A stretch of DNA of 64,000 bases from DATEOR01 sp035296905 (GCA_035296905.1 DATHAA010000062.1:21962-85961); one strand, 5' to 3'; positions 24,353-33,515 are shown, counted from the first letter of the stretch. The notes: generated by a model from the sequence alone, not told the origin. Made by a program: numbers and translations.

Positions 24353-24665
24353 AGCCGAGCGGCGCGTCCGCCTCTACTACCGCCTGCGGGGTTATCGCGT
24401 ACTGGCGGCGAATGCGCGTGCAGGCCGCAACGAGCTCGACATCGTCCTGCGCCGCGGGAGGAGGCTCGTCTTCTGCGAGGTGAAGGCGCGGAGCGGCGAC
24501 GGGTACGGCGACCCGCGCGAGGCAGTCGGTCCTGAGAAAGTCCGGCGCTTGCGGCGGGCAGCCGAGATCTGGCTCGCGCGGAACCCCGACTGCCTCGAGC
24601 TCGAGATCTCGTTCGAAGTCGTCGGGGTGCGCCGGAAGCTGGTCGAGCGCGTGCCGCTCGGCTAG
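24315..24665 (+). CDS. YraN/UPF0102 endonuclease-like protein
   Basis: 116-residue UPF0102 protein with a PD-(D/E)xK-like core: GYRVLAANARAGRNELDIV and FCEVKARSGDGYGDP. The ATG at 24315 lies inside rnhB and gives a normal length. It converges with a 4-base overlap on the minus-strand propeller gene. The biochemical activity in actinobacteria is not established. Confidence 0.85.
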   Translation: MPSRPSARALGSRAERRVRLYYRLRGYRVLAANARAGRNELDIVLRRGRRLVFCEVKARSGDGYGDPREAVGPEKVRRLRRAAEIWLARNPDCLELEISFEVVGVRRKLVERVPLG

Positions 24666-25574
24666 GCCCCTGGATGCGGGTCGTGGATGCTGTAGATGTC
24701 CGACGTGCTCTCGCTGCAGACATAGCGGTCATAGAAGACGTCGACGCTGCCGTCGTCATTGTCCCGCGCGTAGGCGCTCCAGAAGTCGCGTCCGTTCGCG
24801 CCGAGGTCCGCGACGACCGTGCCGTTGGCGGGATCGGTTGCGCCGAAATAGCGCACGACCTTCACGTCAGCGCCACATTTCGGCCCGCTGCGCGCCACGT
24901 AGACGATTCCCGTCTCGGTGACCGCCCCGCCGTACTGGTACTTCGTCGACGGCTTCTGCAGGACGGTGTCGTTGACCGTCGAGATCTGCCTTCGCAAGAC
25001 GTTGCAGGTCGTCTTCGTGCAGCGCGTCCAGGCCGCGAAGTCGCCGTTCACCTGCCCGGCGTGGCGAAAGCGCGGCCCCTCGTCGAGAATGATCTTGGTC
25101 GACGTCGTCAGGCTGTGGAGGATGACGAACTGCGTGCTGCGCGTCTGGCGCGCGAAGAAGAGCCAGTCGCCGGAGATGCTGGGCTCCCACTCCCAGGCTG
25201 CGGTGTTTACGCCGGCCGGCGGATCGGTCCGCGCCTGCGTGTCCGCGTCATAGAGCTTCAGGTTGGAATGACCGTTTCTTACCTGCTGGTAGACGACCCT
25301 GGGCGGGTCGATGCCGCCGACGTATCCCTGGCCTCTTTGCGTTGAGCTTGACCCGAGGATCGCCTGTGCGCGTGAGGAAGGCGTCGAAATGGTTGCGGTG
25401 CGCTCGCGAGTTCTGGCTCCACGCGAGGTACTGAGTCGTGCCGTCGCTCTCGGCCGCCGGGAGCTGCTCGTAGAGCCCGGTGGTCTTCACCCCGTGCTGG
25501 CTCAGGAGCGCGTAGGCGGCGGGGACGACAACCGATGCCGCGAAAACCGCGACGATGAGAAGACCCCCGCGCAT
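24662..25574 (-). pseudogene. Secreted TolB/WD40-like propeller protein with a frameshift
   Basis: Start at an ATG (25574) with AGAGAGG upstream on the minus strand. Signal sequence GLLIVAVFAASVVVPAAYA, then repeated blade-like segments (YLAWSQNSRAHRNHF, VVYQQVRNGHSNLKLYDAD, WLFFARQTRSTQFVI, GIVYVARSG, DFWSAYARDNDDGSVDVFYD). The frame breaks once near 25340: AAG AGG CCA GGG must lose or gain one base to continue as QGYVGGIDPP. The total length of 913 bases is 304 codons plus one base. Either a recent pseudogene or a sequencing indel in a CC/GGG run. Function unknown; extracellular. Confidence 0.7.
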
Positions 25575-25695
25575 GACCTCTCTTCCAGTGAAGGAAAGGC
25601 GACGATACTCTTCGAGGTGGCATTTGTCACTAGTTCCCGCCGTCTCGGCGCACCCGACGCGGGTTCCGCACTTTTTCGCGGCGTAGCGTCGAAAT

Positions 25696-27153
25696 GTGCT
25701 CGCACGTGCCACCACCCATGCTCTCGTCGGCCTCGAGGCTCGACCTGTCGAGGTCGAGGCGCATCTGCAGCGCGGCGTGCCGGGGTTTTCGATCGTCGGC
25801 CTTCCGGACAAGGCCTGCCAGGAAGCAAAGGAGAGGGTCAGGAGCGGTATAACAAGCGCAGAGCTCGAGTGGCCACTCCGGCGACTGACGGTCAATCTCG
25901 CGCCAGCGGGCCTGAGGAAAGAGGGGTCCGGTTTCGACCTTCCGATCGCGCTCGCGGTGCTTGCGGCATCGCACCAGATCCCCGCTGAACGGCTCGCGCA
26001 GCACGCCGCGCTCGGGGAGCTCGCGCTGGACGGCCGCGTTCGCCCCGTGCCCGGCGCGCTCGTCGCCGCCGAGGCGGCGCGCCGGGCCGGCCTCGACCGG
26101 CTCATCTGTCCTCCCGAATCCGCGGCGGAGGCTGCCCTAGCGGGGATCGAGCCCATTCCCGTCGAGCACCTCGGCCAGGCGGGCGCCTACCTCCGCGGCA
26201 CCTTCGAGCCCGCCGCCGTCGGCCCGCCGGACAGAGGTAACGGAATGGGCGGTCCCGACCTCGCCGACGTACGGGGCCAGGAACGTGCCCGGCGCGCTCT
26301 CGAGCTGGCGGCCGCGGGCCGGCACAACCTTCTGTTGGCGGGCCCGCCCGGCACGGGGAAGACGATGCTCGCCCGACGGCTTCCGGGCATCCTTCCGGAG
26401 CTGACGCTCGAGGAGGCGCTCGAGGTGACTCGCATTCACTCGGTTGGCGGTCTGCTCTCCGCCGGCCGGCCTCTCGTCGACCGGCCTCCATTCCGTTCCC
26501 CTCACCACACTGCGTCTACCGCAGCGATCGTCGGGGGAGGCGCCGGTCCCCGTCCCGGCGAGGCGACGCTCGCGCATCGCGGCGTCCTCTTCCTGGACGA
26601 GCTCGCGGAGTTCTATCGGCCCGCGCTCGAGGCGCTCCGGCAGCCGCTCGAGGACGGGACGATTGCGATCGCCCGCGTGCAGGGGCACGCCGTCTTCCCG
26701 GCTCGGTTCGTTCTCGTCGGGACGATGAACCTGTGCCCATGCGGCGGGCGGGGCGATCCGGCCGCGGAATGTTCTTGCTCGCCGCAGCGGCTCGCGGCGT
26801 ATCGAGACAAGCTCTCGCGGGCGCTTCTCGACCGCTTCGACCTCGTCGTGCAGGTTCCACGGGCACGGGCGAGTGAGCTCGGCGGATCTCCGGGCGAGCC
26901 TTCCGCGACCGTGCGCGAGCGCGTGGAGCGCGCAGCCCTTCGGCTTCGCGATCCGCCGAAGCTCTCAAAACCAGGCGCCGAGCTGCTCGCTCGAGCGGTG
27001 GACTCCTTGCCGCTTTCGGGCCGCGGTCGCGCGCGTGTCGCTCGGGTCGCGGGGACGATTGCTGCGCTGGGCGGCCAGAGCAGCGTGGCAGCCGAGCACG
27101 TGGCCGAGGCGCTCTCATACCGGTCTCCGACGGAGCTCGGCTCGTGGACGTGA
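25696..27153 (+). CDS. ComM/YifB family Mg-chelatase-like AAA ATPase
   Basis: 485-residue AAA+ helicase family member implicated in branch migration during natural transformation. N-terminal ChlI-like domain (VEAHLQRGVPGFSIVGLPD), Walker A LLAGPPGTGKTMLARRLPGILP, then PFRSPHHTAS, Walker B FLDELAEF and the zinc Cys cluster CPCGGRGDP...CSC. GTG start. The 3' end overlaps dprA, a usual pairing of competence/recombination genes. Confidence 0.93.
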   Translation: MLARATTHALVGLEARPVEVEAHLQRGVPGFSIVGLPDKACQEAKERVRSGITSAELEWPLRRLTVNLAPAGLRKEGSGFDLPIALAVLAASHQIPAERLAQHAALGELALDGRVRPVPGALVAAEAARRAGLDRLICPPESAAEAALAGIEPIPVEHLGQAGAYLRGTFEPAAVGPPDRGNGMGGPDLADVRGQERARRALELAAAGRHNLLLAGPPGTGKTMLARRLPGILPELTLEEALEVTRIHSVGGLLSAGRPLVDRPPFRSPHHTASTAAIVGGGAGPRPGEATLAHRGVLFLDELAEFYRPALEALRQPLEDGTIAIARVQGHAVFPARFVLVGTMNLCPCGGRGDPAAECSCSPQRLAAYRDKLSRALLDRFDLVVQVPRARASELGGSPGEPSATVRERVERAALRLRDPPKLSKPGAELLARAVDSLPLSGRGRARVARVAGTIAALGGQSSVAAEHVAEALSYRSPTELGSWT

Positions 27154-28034
27154 ACGCGATTCGGACGGTTGCCAGGCATGAGCCCGGCTATCCGCCGTTG
27201 CTCTCAGAGCTGCACGATCCGCCGGCCACCCTCTTCGTCCGTGGGGACGCCGACGCGCTGCCGGAGGCAGCGGTCGCGGTCGTCGGCGCGCGCTCGTGCT
27301 CCGCGTACGGTGCGCAGGTGGCGCGGACGCTCGCCCGCGAGCTCGCCTCGGCAGGGCTTGTCGTCGTGAGCGGGCTCGCACGTGGCGTGGACGGCGAGGC
27401 TCACCGGGGCGCCTTGGATGGAGGCGGACGTACGGTCGCTGTGCTCGGATGCGGGATTGACCGGGATTATCCGCGCAGCCATGCGGAGCTGGCCCGGCGG
27501 ATCATCGCGTCGGGAGCCGTCGTCTCCGAGTATCCGCCCGGCGTCGAGCCGGCACCCTGGCGGTTTCCGGCCCGCAACCGGATCATCGCCGGCCTTTCAC
27601 TGGCGACTGTGGTCGTCGAGGCGCGCGAGCGGTCCGGAGCGCTGATCACGGCCGATTTCGCGCTGGAACTCGGTCGCGACGTCTTCGGCGTACCCGGTGA
27701 GATCACGAGCGGTCTCTCGGCTGGGACGAACGACCTACTGCGCCAGGGCGCCGCTCCATTGACGTCCGTGCGAGACGTGCTCGAGTCGCTCGGGGTCGAG
27801 CCTGAACCGGCTGCCCGCGCCTCCACGGTCTCGGACGCTGCGCTCGCAGTTCTCGGGGTCCTGGGCGACGGGGCTTCCGGGGCGGACGAGCTCACGAGGT
27901 CGTCGGGCCTCTCGAGCGCGGAAGTGGCCGCTGCGCTAGTCGAGCTGGAGCTCGGCGGCCTCGCGGCGCAGGCGGACGGCGTCTACCGGTCGTTCACTCC
28001 GGGAAGGAATCGGGGTGCTCGCAGGCCTGCATGA
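27144..28034 (+). CDS. dprA: DNA-processing protein DprA
   Basis: 296-residue protein that loads RecA on incoming single-stranded DNA. The Rossmann-like core has VAVVGARSCSAYG, VVSGLARGVDGEAHRGAL, VLGCGIDRDYPRSH and FPARNRIIAGLS; a C-terminal winged-helix-like segment follows. Starts at a GTG overlapping comM. The end overlaps, on the opposite strand, the PLP-enzyme gene by 41 bases. Confidence 0.93.
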   Translation: MDVNAIRTVARHEPGYPPLLSELHDPPATLFVRGDADALPEAAVAVVGARSCSAYGAQVARTLARELASAGLVVVSGLARGVDGEAHRGALDGGGRTVAVLGCGIDRDYPRSHAELARRIIASGAVVSEYPPGVEPAPWRFPARNRIIAGLSLATVVVEARERSGALITADFALELGRDVFGVPGEITSGLSAGTNDLLRQGAAPLTSVRDVLESLGVEPEPAARASTVSDAALAVLGVLGDGASGADELTRSSGLSSAEVAAALVELELGGLAAQADGVYRSFTPGRNRGARRPA

Positions 28035-28893
28035 AGAGCTCGTCATCGATGTTTCGGCCGGTGACGACGAGAACCAGCGGGTCGCCGAGGTCGTCCAGGT
28101 CTGGCACGGCGGCGAGAGCTGCCCCCGCGGCACCTTCGGCCCGAACGCCGGCCGACGCGTACTCGCCGACGGCCTCTGCGATGCGGCGTTCCGAGACGGT
28201 TACCATCCGCGTCGCCACTTCGCCGAGGACCTCGACGGCGAGGGGAATGGCGACCCGAACCGCAAGGCCGTCTGCAAAGGTCGCCGACCGCTCGCTGCGG
28301 ACGGGCTCCCCGGCATTCCAGGAATCGACCATGACCGGCGCCTGCTTTGCAGCGACGCCGACTCGCTCGACTTCCGGCGCAGTGCGGGAGGTCGCGAGCC
28401 CGATCCCGCCGAGGAGCGCGCCGTTTCCGAGCGGGACGAGGATCGCCGCAGGCGGCTCCGGGGCCAGAGCGAGGATCTCGTCTGCGATCGCGGCATACCC
28501 CTCGTACTGAGCGGGCTCCGCGCCATCCTCGAAGAACGGAAGGCCCTCCTGTGACGCGTGAGCGCGCGCCTCCTCCTTGGCCTCGTGGAGGTCGGCTCCA
28601 GTCTGCCGGATCTCGACTCGGTCATTTCCTATGAGGGCGAGCTTCGCCGAGCTGGCCGTTGTCGGTGCGTACACGATCGCGTCGAGGCCGACGCGCCTCG
28701 CGGTCCATGCCGTCGCTGCCCCATGGTTTCCGGTCGAAGCAGTCACGACGGCGCGGGCACCGTCGGCCGCATAGCGCTCGAGCACGGGCAGCGCACCGCG
28801 CCACTTGAACGCGCCGAGCGGGTGCACGTCCTCGCGCTTCAGGAACAGCCGCCTGCCTGCGAGCGTGGCCTCCTCGAGCGGAGTCGGCGTCAT
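27994..28893 (-). CDS. PLP-dependent threonine dehydratase-like enzyme
   Basis: 299-residue fold-type II PLP enzyme. Lys in LGAFKWRGA (Schiff base), phosphate/Asn loop TASTGNHGAATAW, glycine-rich PLGNGALLGGIG and a late VVTGRNIDD. It lacks a C-terminal ACT domain, so it resembles catabolic threonine/serine dehydratase or a related diaminopropionate-type lyase. ATG start overlapping the amidohydrolase stop. Last gene of a five-gene minus-strand operon that begins with a Zn alcohol dehydrogenase; the substrate is unknown. Confidence 0.8.
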   Translation of the reverse strand: MTPTPLEEATLAGRRLFLKREDVHPLGAFKWRGALPVLERYAADGARAVVTASTGNHGAATAWTARRVGLDAIVYAPTTASSAKLALIGNDRVEIRQTGADLHEAKEEARAHASQEGLPFFEDGAEPAQYEGYAAIADEILALAPEPPAAILVPLGNGALLGGIGLATSRTAPEVERVGVAAKQAPVMVDSWNAGEPVRSERSATFADGLAVRVAIPLAVEVLGEVATRMVTVSERRIAEAVGEYASAGVRAEGAAGAALAAVPDLDDLGDPLVLVVTGRNIDDELFMQACEHPDSFPE

Positions 28894-29711
28894 GCGAAGA
28901 GTCGCGCCGCGTTCGTGCGGAGCGCCTCGTCGGCAACCCCGGCCGCCTCGACGGCCGCGACTGCCGCGTGCGCATCCATCACGGGGGCGTCGCTCCCGAA
29001 GACGAGGCAGCCCGACCCGCACGCTTCGCCCGTGAGCCGGAGCGCAAGCGGCCCGTAGCTGGCCGTGTCGAAGGAGACCGCCATCTCCGGGACTTCGCCG
29101 CCGCGTGCGCGGAGCCGTTCGAGCTGGAACGGGGCACCTCCGGCGAGAAAGGCGAAGACGACCGGGAGCTCCGGGCTCCCGTGCGTCAGCCAGGCCGCGT
29201 AGGCGGCCTGCATCTGCGCTGGATAGTCGACGAGCGCCGACCACCAGGCGGGCGCGTCTGCCGGCGGCCGCGGCACCGGACCGGGGTGGACGAAGAGCGT
29301 CTGGCCTGCGGTGACGAGCTCGTCTGCCAGCTTGCCGATCCCTGCGACCAGCGCGGGGGCGGGAACGCAGGCGCCCGCGAACCCGTCCCGGCACTCGGCG
29401 ACCGCGAACGCCTGCAGGCGGCCGTTGGCGGCTGCTACGAGCTCGAGGATGCCCTCGTGGTAGGCGTCGACGAGTTCGGGAATCCCGTCGCACGCGAGCG
29501 TCGGCTGGAGCGAGACGACTGCTGTGTCGATGCCGACGTCGTCGAGGAGCCCCACCCGTGCCTCCAGCGTATGCGCCTCCAGCCCGGCCTCGAACGTCCC
29601 CTCGCCGAGGATGAGCTCGTCGGCATCTATCTGCGGGGCCCGGCTCCGCCTGCGCAGCGCTGCGACGAGCTGCTCGGGCCACAGGTGTTGGTGGACGTCA
29701 AAGGAGGTCAT
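28890..29711 (-). CDS. Amidohydrolase-family (TIM-barrel) protein
   Basis: 273-residue metal-dependent amidohydrolase-2-type protein: N-terminal FDVHQHLWPEQ (HxH), then FVHPGPVP, SFDTASYGP and the late FGSDAPVMD. These are the family's metal ligands. ATG start, with AAGGAGG on the minus strand at a good distance (bases 29700s), and overlapping the neighbour's end. Length is below the 290-340 typical of decarboxylases. Possible lactone hydrolase or decarboxylase in the same pathway as the enolase-superfamily gene upstream. Confidence 0.75.
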   Translation of the reverse strand: MTSFDVHQHLWPEQLVAALRRRSRAPQIDADELILGEGTFEAGLEAHTLEARVGLLDDVGIDTAVVSLQPTLACDGIPELVDAYHEGILELVAAANGRLQAFAVAECRDGFAGACVPAPALVAGIGKLADELVTAGQTLFVHPGPVPRPPADAPAWWSALVDYPAQMQAAYAAWLTHGSPELPVVFAFLAGGAPFQLERLRARGGEVPEMAVSFDTASYGPLALRLTGEACGSGCLVFGSDAPVMDAHAAVAAVEAAGVADEALRTNAARLFA

Positions 29712-30789
29712 CGGCAAGCTCGAACCCCAGTCCGGGGCGGTCGGAAACTGTGACGAAACCGTCCGAGTCGACGCGGACGGGCTCCGCAAGCATGAAGTCC
29801 CGCCTCTCGGGCGTCCAACCGGGTGGGTCGTACGGGAACTCGAGAAACGGACCGCCGCCGACCCCGGCGGTGAGGTGGAGGTTGGCGAGGAGGCCGATGC
29901 CGTTCGTCCACGTGTGCGGTGTGAAGAAGTGACCGCGCGCCGTAACGCGCTCGGCAAGCTCACGCTCGTGCAGGAGACCGAGAGAGAGCACGGCGTCGGG
30001 CTGGTAGACGTCGAGTGCGTCGGCCGCTTCGAAGGCCTCGAGGTCCCTGGGCGTTCGCGCCATCTCCGCGCCGGCGATGCGAAGTTTGGTGTCCTGCCGC
30101 AGGGAGGCGTAGCCGCTCACGTCCTCGCGCGGGAGCGGCTCCTCGAGCCAGAACACGTCCAGCTCGCGGAGTCGCGCAGCCGCCGAGGCGACTGTCGCGA
30201 AGTCGAGTGCGGGCCCGATGTCGCCCGGCATCCTCCAGCCCTGGTTCAGATCGACCATGATCTCCATGGAATCGCCCACGGCCACGCGAACCGCCTCCAC
30301 CGCGGCCAGCCCCTCGTCGAGCCTTGTCCGATCGATCCGAAGCTTCAGCGCCTTGAAGCCCTCCTCCCGGAGGCGTAAGGCGGACTCGGCGCGCTCGGCC
30401 GGTGAGCGTTGCTCTCCGGTCGAGGCGTAGGCCGCGATGCGGTCGAGCTGTCCACCCAAGAGCTCGGCGACGGTCTTGTCCGCGGCCTTCCCGGCGAGAT
30501 CCCAGAGCGCCGCCTCCAGCGGCCAGTAGCGGCCCGCGTGGAACGTGATGGTCTCGAGGACGGCCACATGGCGCTCGATCGCGAGCGGATCCTGGCCGAC
30601 GAAGAGGTGCTTGTAGCGCTCGAAGCCGTCCATCGTGTCGCCCGACCCGATGCCGGTGAGGCCCTCGTCCGTCTCCACGAGAACGAGCGTGGCCTCGAAT
30701 GACCGTCGCGGCTCCGGGTCCCAGGCCGCGTGGAAGGGAGGGTCGAGCTCGATCGAGCGGCGCTCGAGGCGAACGCGCTCGATCTTCAC
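29698..30789 (-). CDS. Mandelate racemase/muconate-lactonizing (enolase) superfamily enzyme
   Basis: 363-residue two-domain enzyme: capping domain (about 1-115) and TIM barrel. Metal ligands and acid/base groups are visible: KLRID (Lys-x-Lys/Arg type, near residue 170), the Asp in MVDLNQGW, Glu in WLEEPLP and Asp/Glu in IAGAEM, with a late VYQPDAV. ATG start overlapping the Fae stop. Such enzymes abstract a proton alpha to a carboxylate (dehydration, racemisation or lactonisation). It fits a sugar-acid or aromatic-acid route; the actual substrate is unknown. Confidence 0.85.
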   Translation of the reverse strand: MKIERVRLERRSIELDPPFHAAWDPEPRRSFEATLVLVETDEGLTGIGSGDTMDGFERYKHLFVGQDPLAIERHVAVLETITFHAGRYWPLEAALWDLAGKAADKTVAELLGGQLDRIAAYASTGEQRSPAERAESALRLREEGFKALKLRIDRTRLDEGLAAVEAVRVAVGDSMEIMVDLNQGWRMPGDIGPALDFATVASAAARLRELDVFWLEEPLPREDVSGYASLRQDTKLRIAGAEMARTPRDLEAFEAADALDVYQPDAVLSLGLLHERELAERVTARGHFFTPHTWTNGIGLLANLHLTAGVGGGPFLEFPYDPPGWTPERRDFMLAEPVRVDSDGFVTVSDRPGLGFELADDLL

Positions 30790-31289
30790 GCGCGGCGGAA
30801 GAAGGGGTTCTCCGGCTCGCCGCGGATCGCGAGGAGCTCCTCGAGCCGGGGCCGGCCCTCTGCTGCGGACGCGAGCGCCGTCTGAGTCGCCTCGAGGTTG
30901 TTGGCGAAGACCCTTTCCTCGTCGTTCGCCGCCCAGTCGACCCAGACCGCCGCGATCAGCACCAGGTCGTCGACCTCACCCTGCGCGATCGTCTCGTCCG
31001 CCACCGCATCCAAGACACCCTGGGCCACGGCGGCCTGGGCGGCTCCCCAGTGGAGGAATCCGTGCGTCTCCTCGCGGATCTCGGCCTTGTTCACGAATAG
31101 CGTGGGCGGCTTCACCGGCATGTTCGGGCGCGCGACCACGACGAACGATGCGTGGCCGGCACGCGGGGTGGCGAGCGCGGTCGCCCAGGCCGTCCCGACT
31201 GGACCCTCCCGCGATCCCAGCACCGTGTTGATGTGGGCTGCGTTCGGGCCGCTGCCGGCGAAGCCCTCGCCGATGAGGGTCCGGCTCAG
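30786..31289 (-). CDS. Formaldehyde-activating enzyme (Fae)-family protein
   Basis: 167-residue Fae-family protein. Family motifs are clear: TLIGEGFAGSGPNAAHI with the proposed active-site His at about residue 19, then VVARPNMPVKPPTLFVNKAEI and QAAVAQGVLDAVADETI with DDLVLIAAVWVDW. Classical Fae condenses formaldehyde with tetrahydromethanopterin. The upstream in-frame extension has no similarity and contains no ATG, GTG or TTG close by, so the start is taken as a CTG overlapping the stop of the Zn alcohol dehydrogenase (CTGA). In this lineage the cofactor and reaction are unproven. Confidence 0.85.
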   Translation of the reverse strand: MSRTLIGEGFAGSGPNAAHINTVLGSREGPVGTAWATALATPRAGHASFVVVARPNMPVKPPTLFVNKAEIREETHGFLHWGAAQAAVAQGVLDAVADETIAQGEVDDLVLIAAVWVDWAANDEERVFANNLEATQTALASAAEGRPRLEELLAIRGEPENPFFRRA

Positions 31290-32383
31290 GGGCGAATCAC
31301 CGCCCGCGCGACCTCTCCGGCGTTCATCGCGGCGAAGGCGTCGTTGATCTCCTCCAGCGGGTAGGCGCGGCTGACGAGCCGATCGAGCGGGAGGAGCCCG
31401 TCCATGTAGAGGTCGAGCACCTTCGGCAGATCGACCTGGGGGCTGCACGAGCCGTAGAAGCTGCCGGTGACGACCTTCTCCTCGCGCGCGAGATCGGAGG
31501 CGGGCAGCTCCGCGCTGAGGCCCTCCGGCGGGAGGCCGACCGCGACCACGGTGCCTCCGCGCCGTACGGCGGCATAGGCCTGCGCGAGGACACCGGGCGC
31601 CCCAGCCGAGTCGATCGCTGCGTCCGCGCCGCGGCCGTCGGTCAGTTCGCGAAGGGCGGCCGGCACGTCGTCCGAGCCGGGGTCGAGCGCTTGTGTCGCG
31701 CCCAGCTCGAGGGCGGTCTCGCGTCTGAAGGGGAACGGATCGACGGCGGCAATCACCGCAGCGCCCGCAAGCCGTGCGCCCATGATCGCCGAGAGCCCGA
31801 CTCCTCCCGCCCCGAAGATCGCGATCGAGCTTCCGGCCTTCACGCCTGCGCGGGTGACGGCGGCGCCGTAGCCCGTCATCACGGCGCAGCCGACGAGCGC
31901 GGCGATCTCGAGCGGCGCGTCGTCACGGATGCCAACGCAGCATCCCTCCGGGACGATGCAGCGCTCCGCGAATGCCGAAAGGTAAGAGTAGTGGTAGAGC
32001 GGGCCGCCGTTCTGGGAGAGCCGCAGGGCTCCGCCTGGCAATGTGCCGCGGAACATGTCCTCCATGGCCACGTCACAAAGGACCTGGCGGCCGCGCGAGC
32101 AGTAGTAGCAGCGTCCGCAGGCGGGCAGCCAGGACAGAATGACGTGGTTTCGCTCGGAGACGGAGTCGACGCCGTCGCCGACCGACTCGACGACGCCGGC
32201 CCCTTCGTGGCCGAGCACAGCGGGGAGGGGGTTCGCGGTCCCCCCCGTGACGACGTTCCAGTCGCTGTGGCAGACGCCGCTCGCGGCGAGCCGCACCTCG
32301 ACCTCGCCGGGGCCGGGCGGCGCCAGCTCAACGTCCTCGACGCTGAAGGCCTCCCCGATTTCTCTGAGCACCGCCGCGCGCAC
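31286..32383 (-). CDS. Zinc-dependent alcohol dehydrogenase
   Basis: 365-residue medium-chain dehydrogenase. Catalytic zinc Cys in ASGVCHSDW and GHEGAGVVESVG, structural zinc cluster CGRCYYCSRGRQVLC, and the Rossmann loop FGAGGVGLSA. It belongs to the NAD-dependent class (Rxyl_3153/NDMA-like) rather than class III by overall pattern. First gene of the minus operon; its stop overlaps Fae. It starts divergently from the alcohol dehydrogenase at 32412 with only 28 bases between them, sharing a short control region. Confidence 0.85.
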   Translation of the reverse strand: MRAAVLREIGEAFSVEDVELAPPGPGEVEVRLAASGVCHSDWNVVTGGTANPLPAVLGHEGAGVVESVGDGVDSVSERNHVILSWLPACGRCYYCSRGRQVLCDVAMEDMFRGTLPGGALRLSQNGGPLYHYSYLSAFAERCIVPEGCCVGIRDDAPLEIAALVGCAVMTGYGAAVTRAGVKAGSSIAIFGAGGVGLSAIMGARLAGAAVIAAVDPFPFRRETALELGATQALDPGSDDVPAALRELTDGRGADAAIDSAGAPGVLAQAYAAVRRGGTVVAVGLPPEGLSAELPASDLAREEKVVTGSFYGSCSPQVDLPKVLDLYMDGLLPLDRLVSRAYPLEEINDAFAAMNAGEVARAVIRP

Positions 32384-32399
32384 GCGCCGATTCTACGGC

Positions 32400-32414
32400 T
32401 ACGCTCGCGCCATG
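32400..32414 (+). promoter_or_regulatory. -10-like element between divergent dehydrogenase genes
   Basis: TACGCT at 32400-32405 stands 6 bases before the ATG at 32412. The divergent dehydrogenase starts at 32383, so both promoters must fit within about 28 bases unless they lie in coding sequence. No Shine-Dalgarno sequence precedes the plus-strand gene. Confidence 0.4.
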
Positions 32415-33515
32415 AAGACGCAAGCGGCCGTTCTCTGGGAGCCCGGAAGTCCCGTCGAGGTCCTCGATGTCGACCTCGCGCCGCCGAAGGAGGGCGAGGT
32501 GCTGGTCCGGATTGCGGCCTGCGGCGTCTGCCACAGCGACCTGCACGTCGTGGACGGCCACCTGCCCGAGCCGCTTCCGCTCGTCCTTGGACACGAGGCG
32601 GCGGGGGTCGTCGAAGAGACTGGACCGGGCGTGCAGTCCCTCGAGCCGGGCGACCACGTCGTGCTCGCGCTCGTCCCCTCGTGCGGCGAGTGCGCGGAGT
32701 GCCGCCGGGGCCGCCGCAACTTCTGCTCGCTCGGCGCCCGTATGGCGGCCGAGGGGACGCTCGCCGATGGCACAAGCCGCCTGAGCCTGAACGGGACGAC
32801 GCTGCACCACTTCAACTCCATCTCCTCCTTTGCCGGCCATGCGGTTGTGCCCGAGTCCGCCGCGGTCAAGATCCGGGACGACGTCCGACTCGACTCGGCG
32901 GCGCTCGTCGGCTGCTCCGTGCTCACCGGCCACGGCGCGGTGGCCAACACGGCCGGGGTAGAGGAAGGCGCCACGGTCGCGGTGTGGGGCTGCGGCGGGG
33001 TGGGCGCAAACGTCGTCCAGGGAGCGCGCCTCGCCGGAGCGAGCCGTATCGTCGCCGTCGACACCCGGTCGGAGAAGCTCGAGCTCGCCAGGGAGCTGGG
33101 TGCGACCGATGTCGTGCAGGCGGGGGAAGGCATGGACGCGGTCGCGGAGGTCAGAGATCTCACTGGCGGCGGCCCTGACTACGCGTTCGAGGCGATCGGG
33201 TCGGAGCAGGCGATCCAGGAGGCCTGGAAGGCGACGCGCGCGGGCGGCACCGTCGTGGTGGTCGGGATCATGCCGCGGGGAAGCAGCCTCACGATCGACC
33301 CATGGCAGTTCATGTCCGAGAAGACGCTCAAGGGAACTTTCCTCGGCTCGGCGCGTATCCAGGAGGACGTGCCACGCCTCGTCGACCTCTACCACTCCGG
33401 CGAGCTCGACCTCGACCGGCTCGTCAGCCGCAAGCTGCCGCTCGCCGACCTTCCGGATGCGTTCGACCGGCTGAGGGCCGGCGACGTCGTCCGTCAGGTC
33501 GTCGTCTTCGCCTGA
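32412..33515 (+). CDS. Zinc-dependent alcohol dehydrogenase
   Basis: 367-residue medium-chain dehydrogenase, paralogous to the divergent gene (about same motifs: ACGVCHSDLH, GHEAAGVVEETG, CGECAECRRGRRNFC, WGCGGVGANV). The structural and catalytic zinc ligands are complete. ATG start. It ends within the convergent ABC ATPase gene by 22 bases. With the divergent copy and Fae nearby, oxidation of an alcohol to an aldehyde in one pathway is likely by inference; the substrate is not determined. Confidence 0.85.
   Translation: MKTQAAVLWEPGSPVEVLDVDLAPPKEGEVLVRIAACGVCHSDLHVVDGHLPEPLPLVLGHEAAGVVEETGPGVQSLEPGDHVVLALVPSCGECAECRRGRRNFCSLGARMAAEGTLADGTSRLSLNGTTLHHFNSISSFAGHAVVPESAAVKIRDDVRLDSAALVGCSVLTGHGAVANTAGVEEGATVAVWGCGGVGANVVQGARLAGASRIVAVDTRSEKLELARELGATDVVQAGEGMDAVAEVRDLTGGGPDYAFEAIGSEQAIQEAWKATRAGGTVVVVGIMPRGSSLTIDPWQFMSEKTLKGTFLGSARIQEDVPRLVDLYHSGELDLDRLVSRKLPLADLPDAFDRLRAGDVVRQVVVFA

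Noticed and set aside
27994..28034. A shared gene product across the dprA / PLP-enzyme overlap
   Set aside because: The two genes are convergent with a 41-base overlap of their 3' ends; both reading frames stop normally.
31691..33178. 495-codon plus-strand frame over the two alcohol dehydrogenases
   Set aside because: Out of frame with both dehydrogenases, extremely Arg/Gly-rich and without motifs; a composition artefact.
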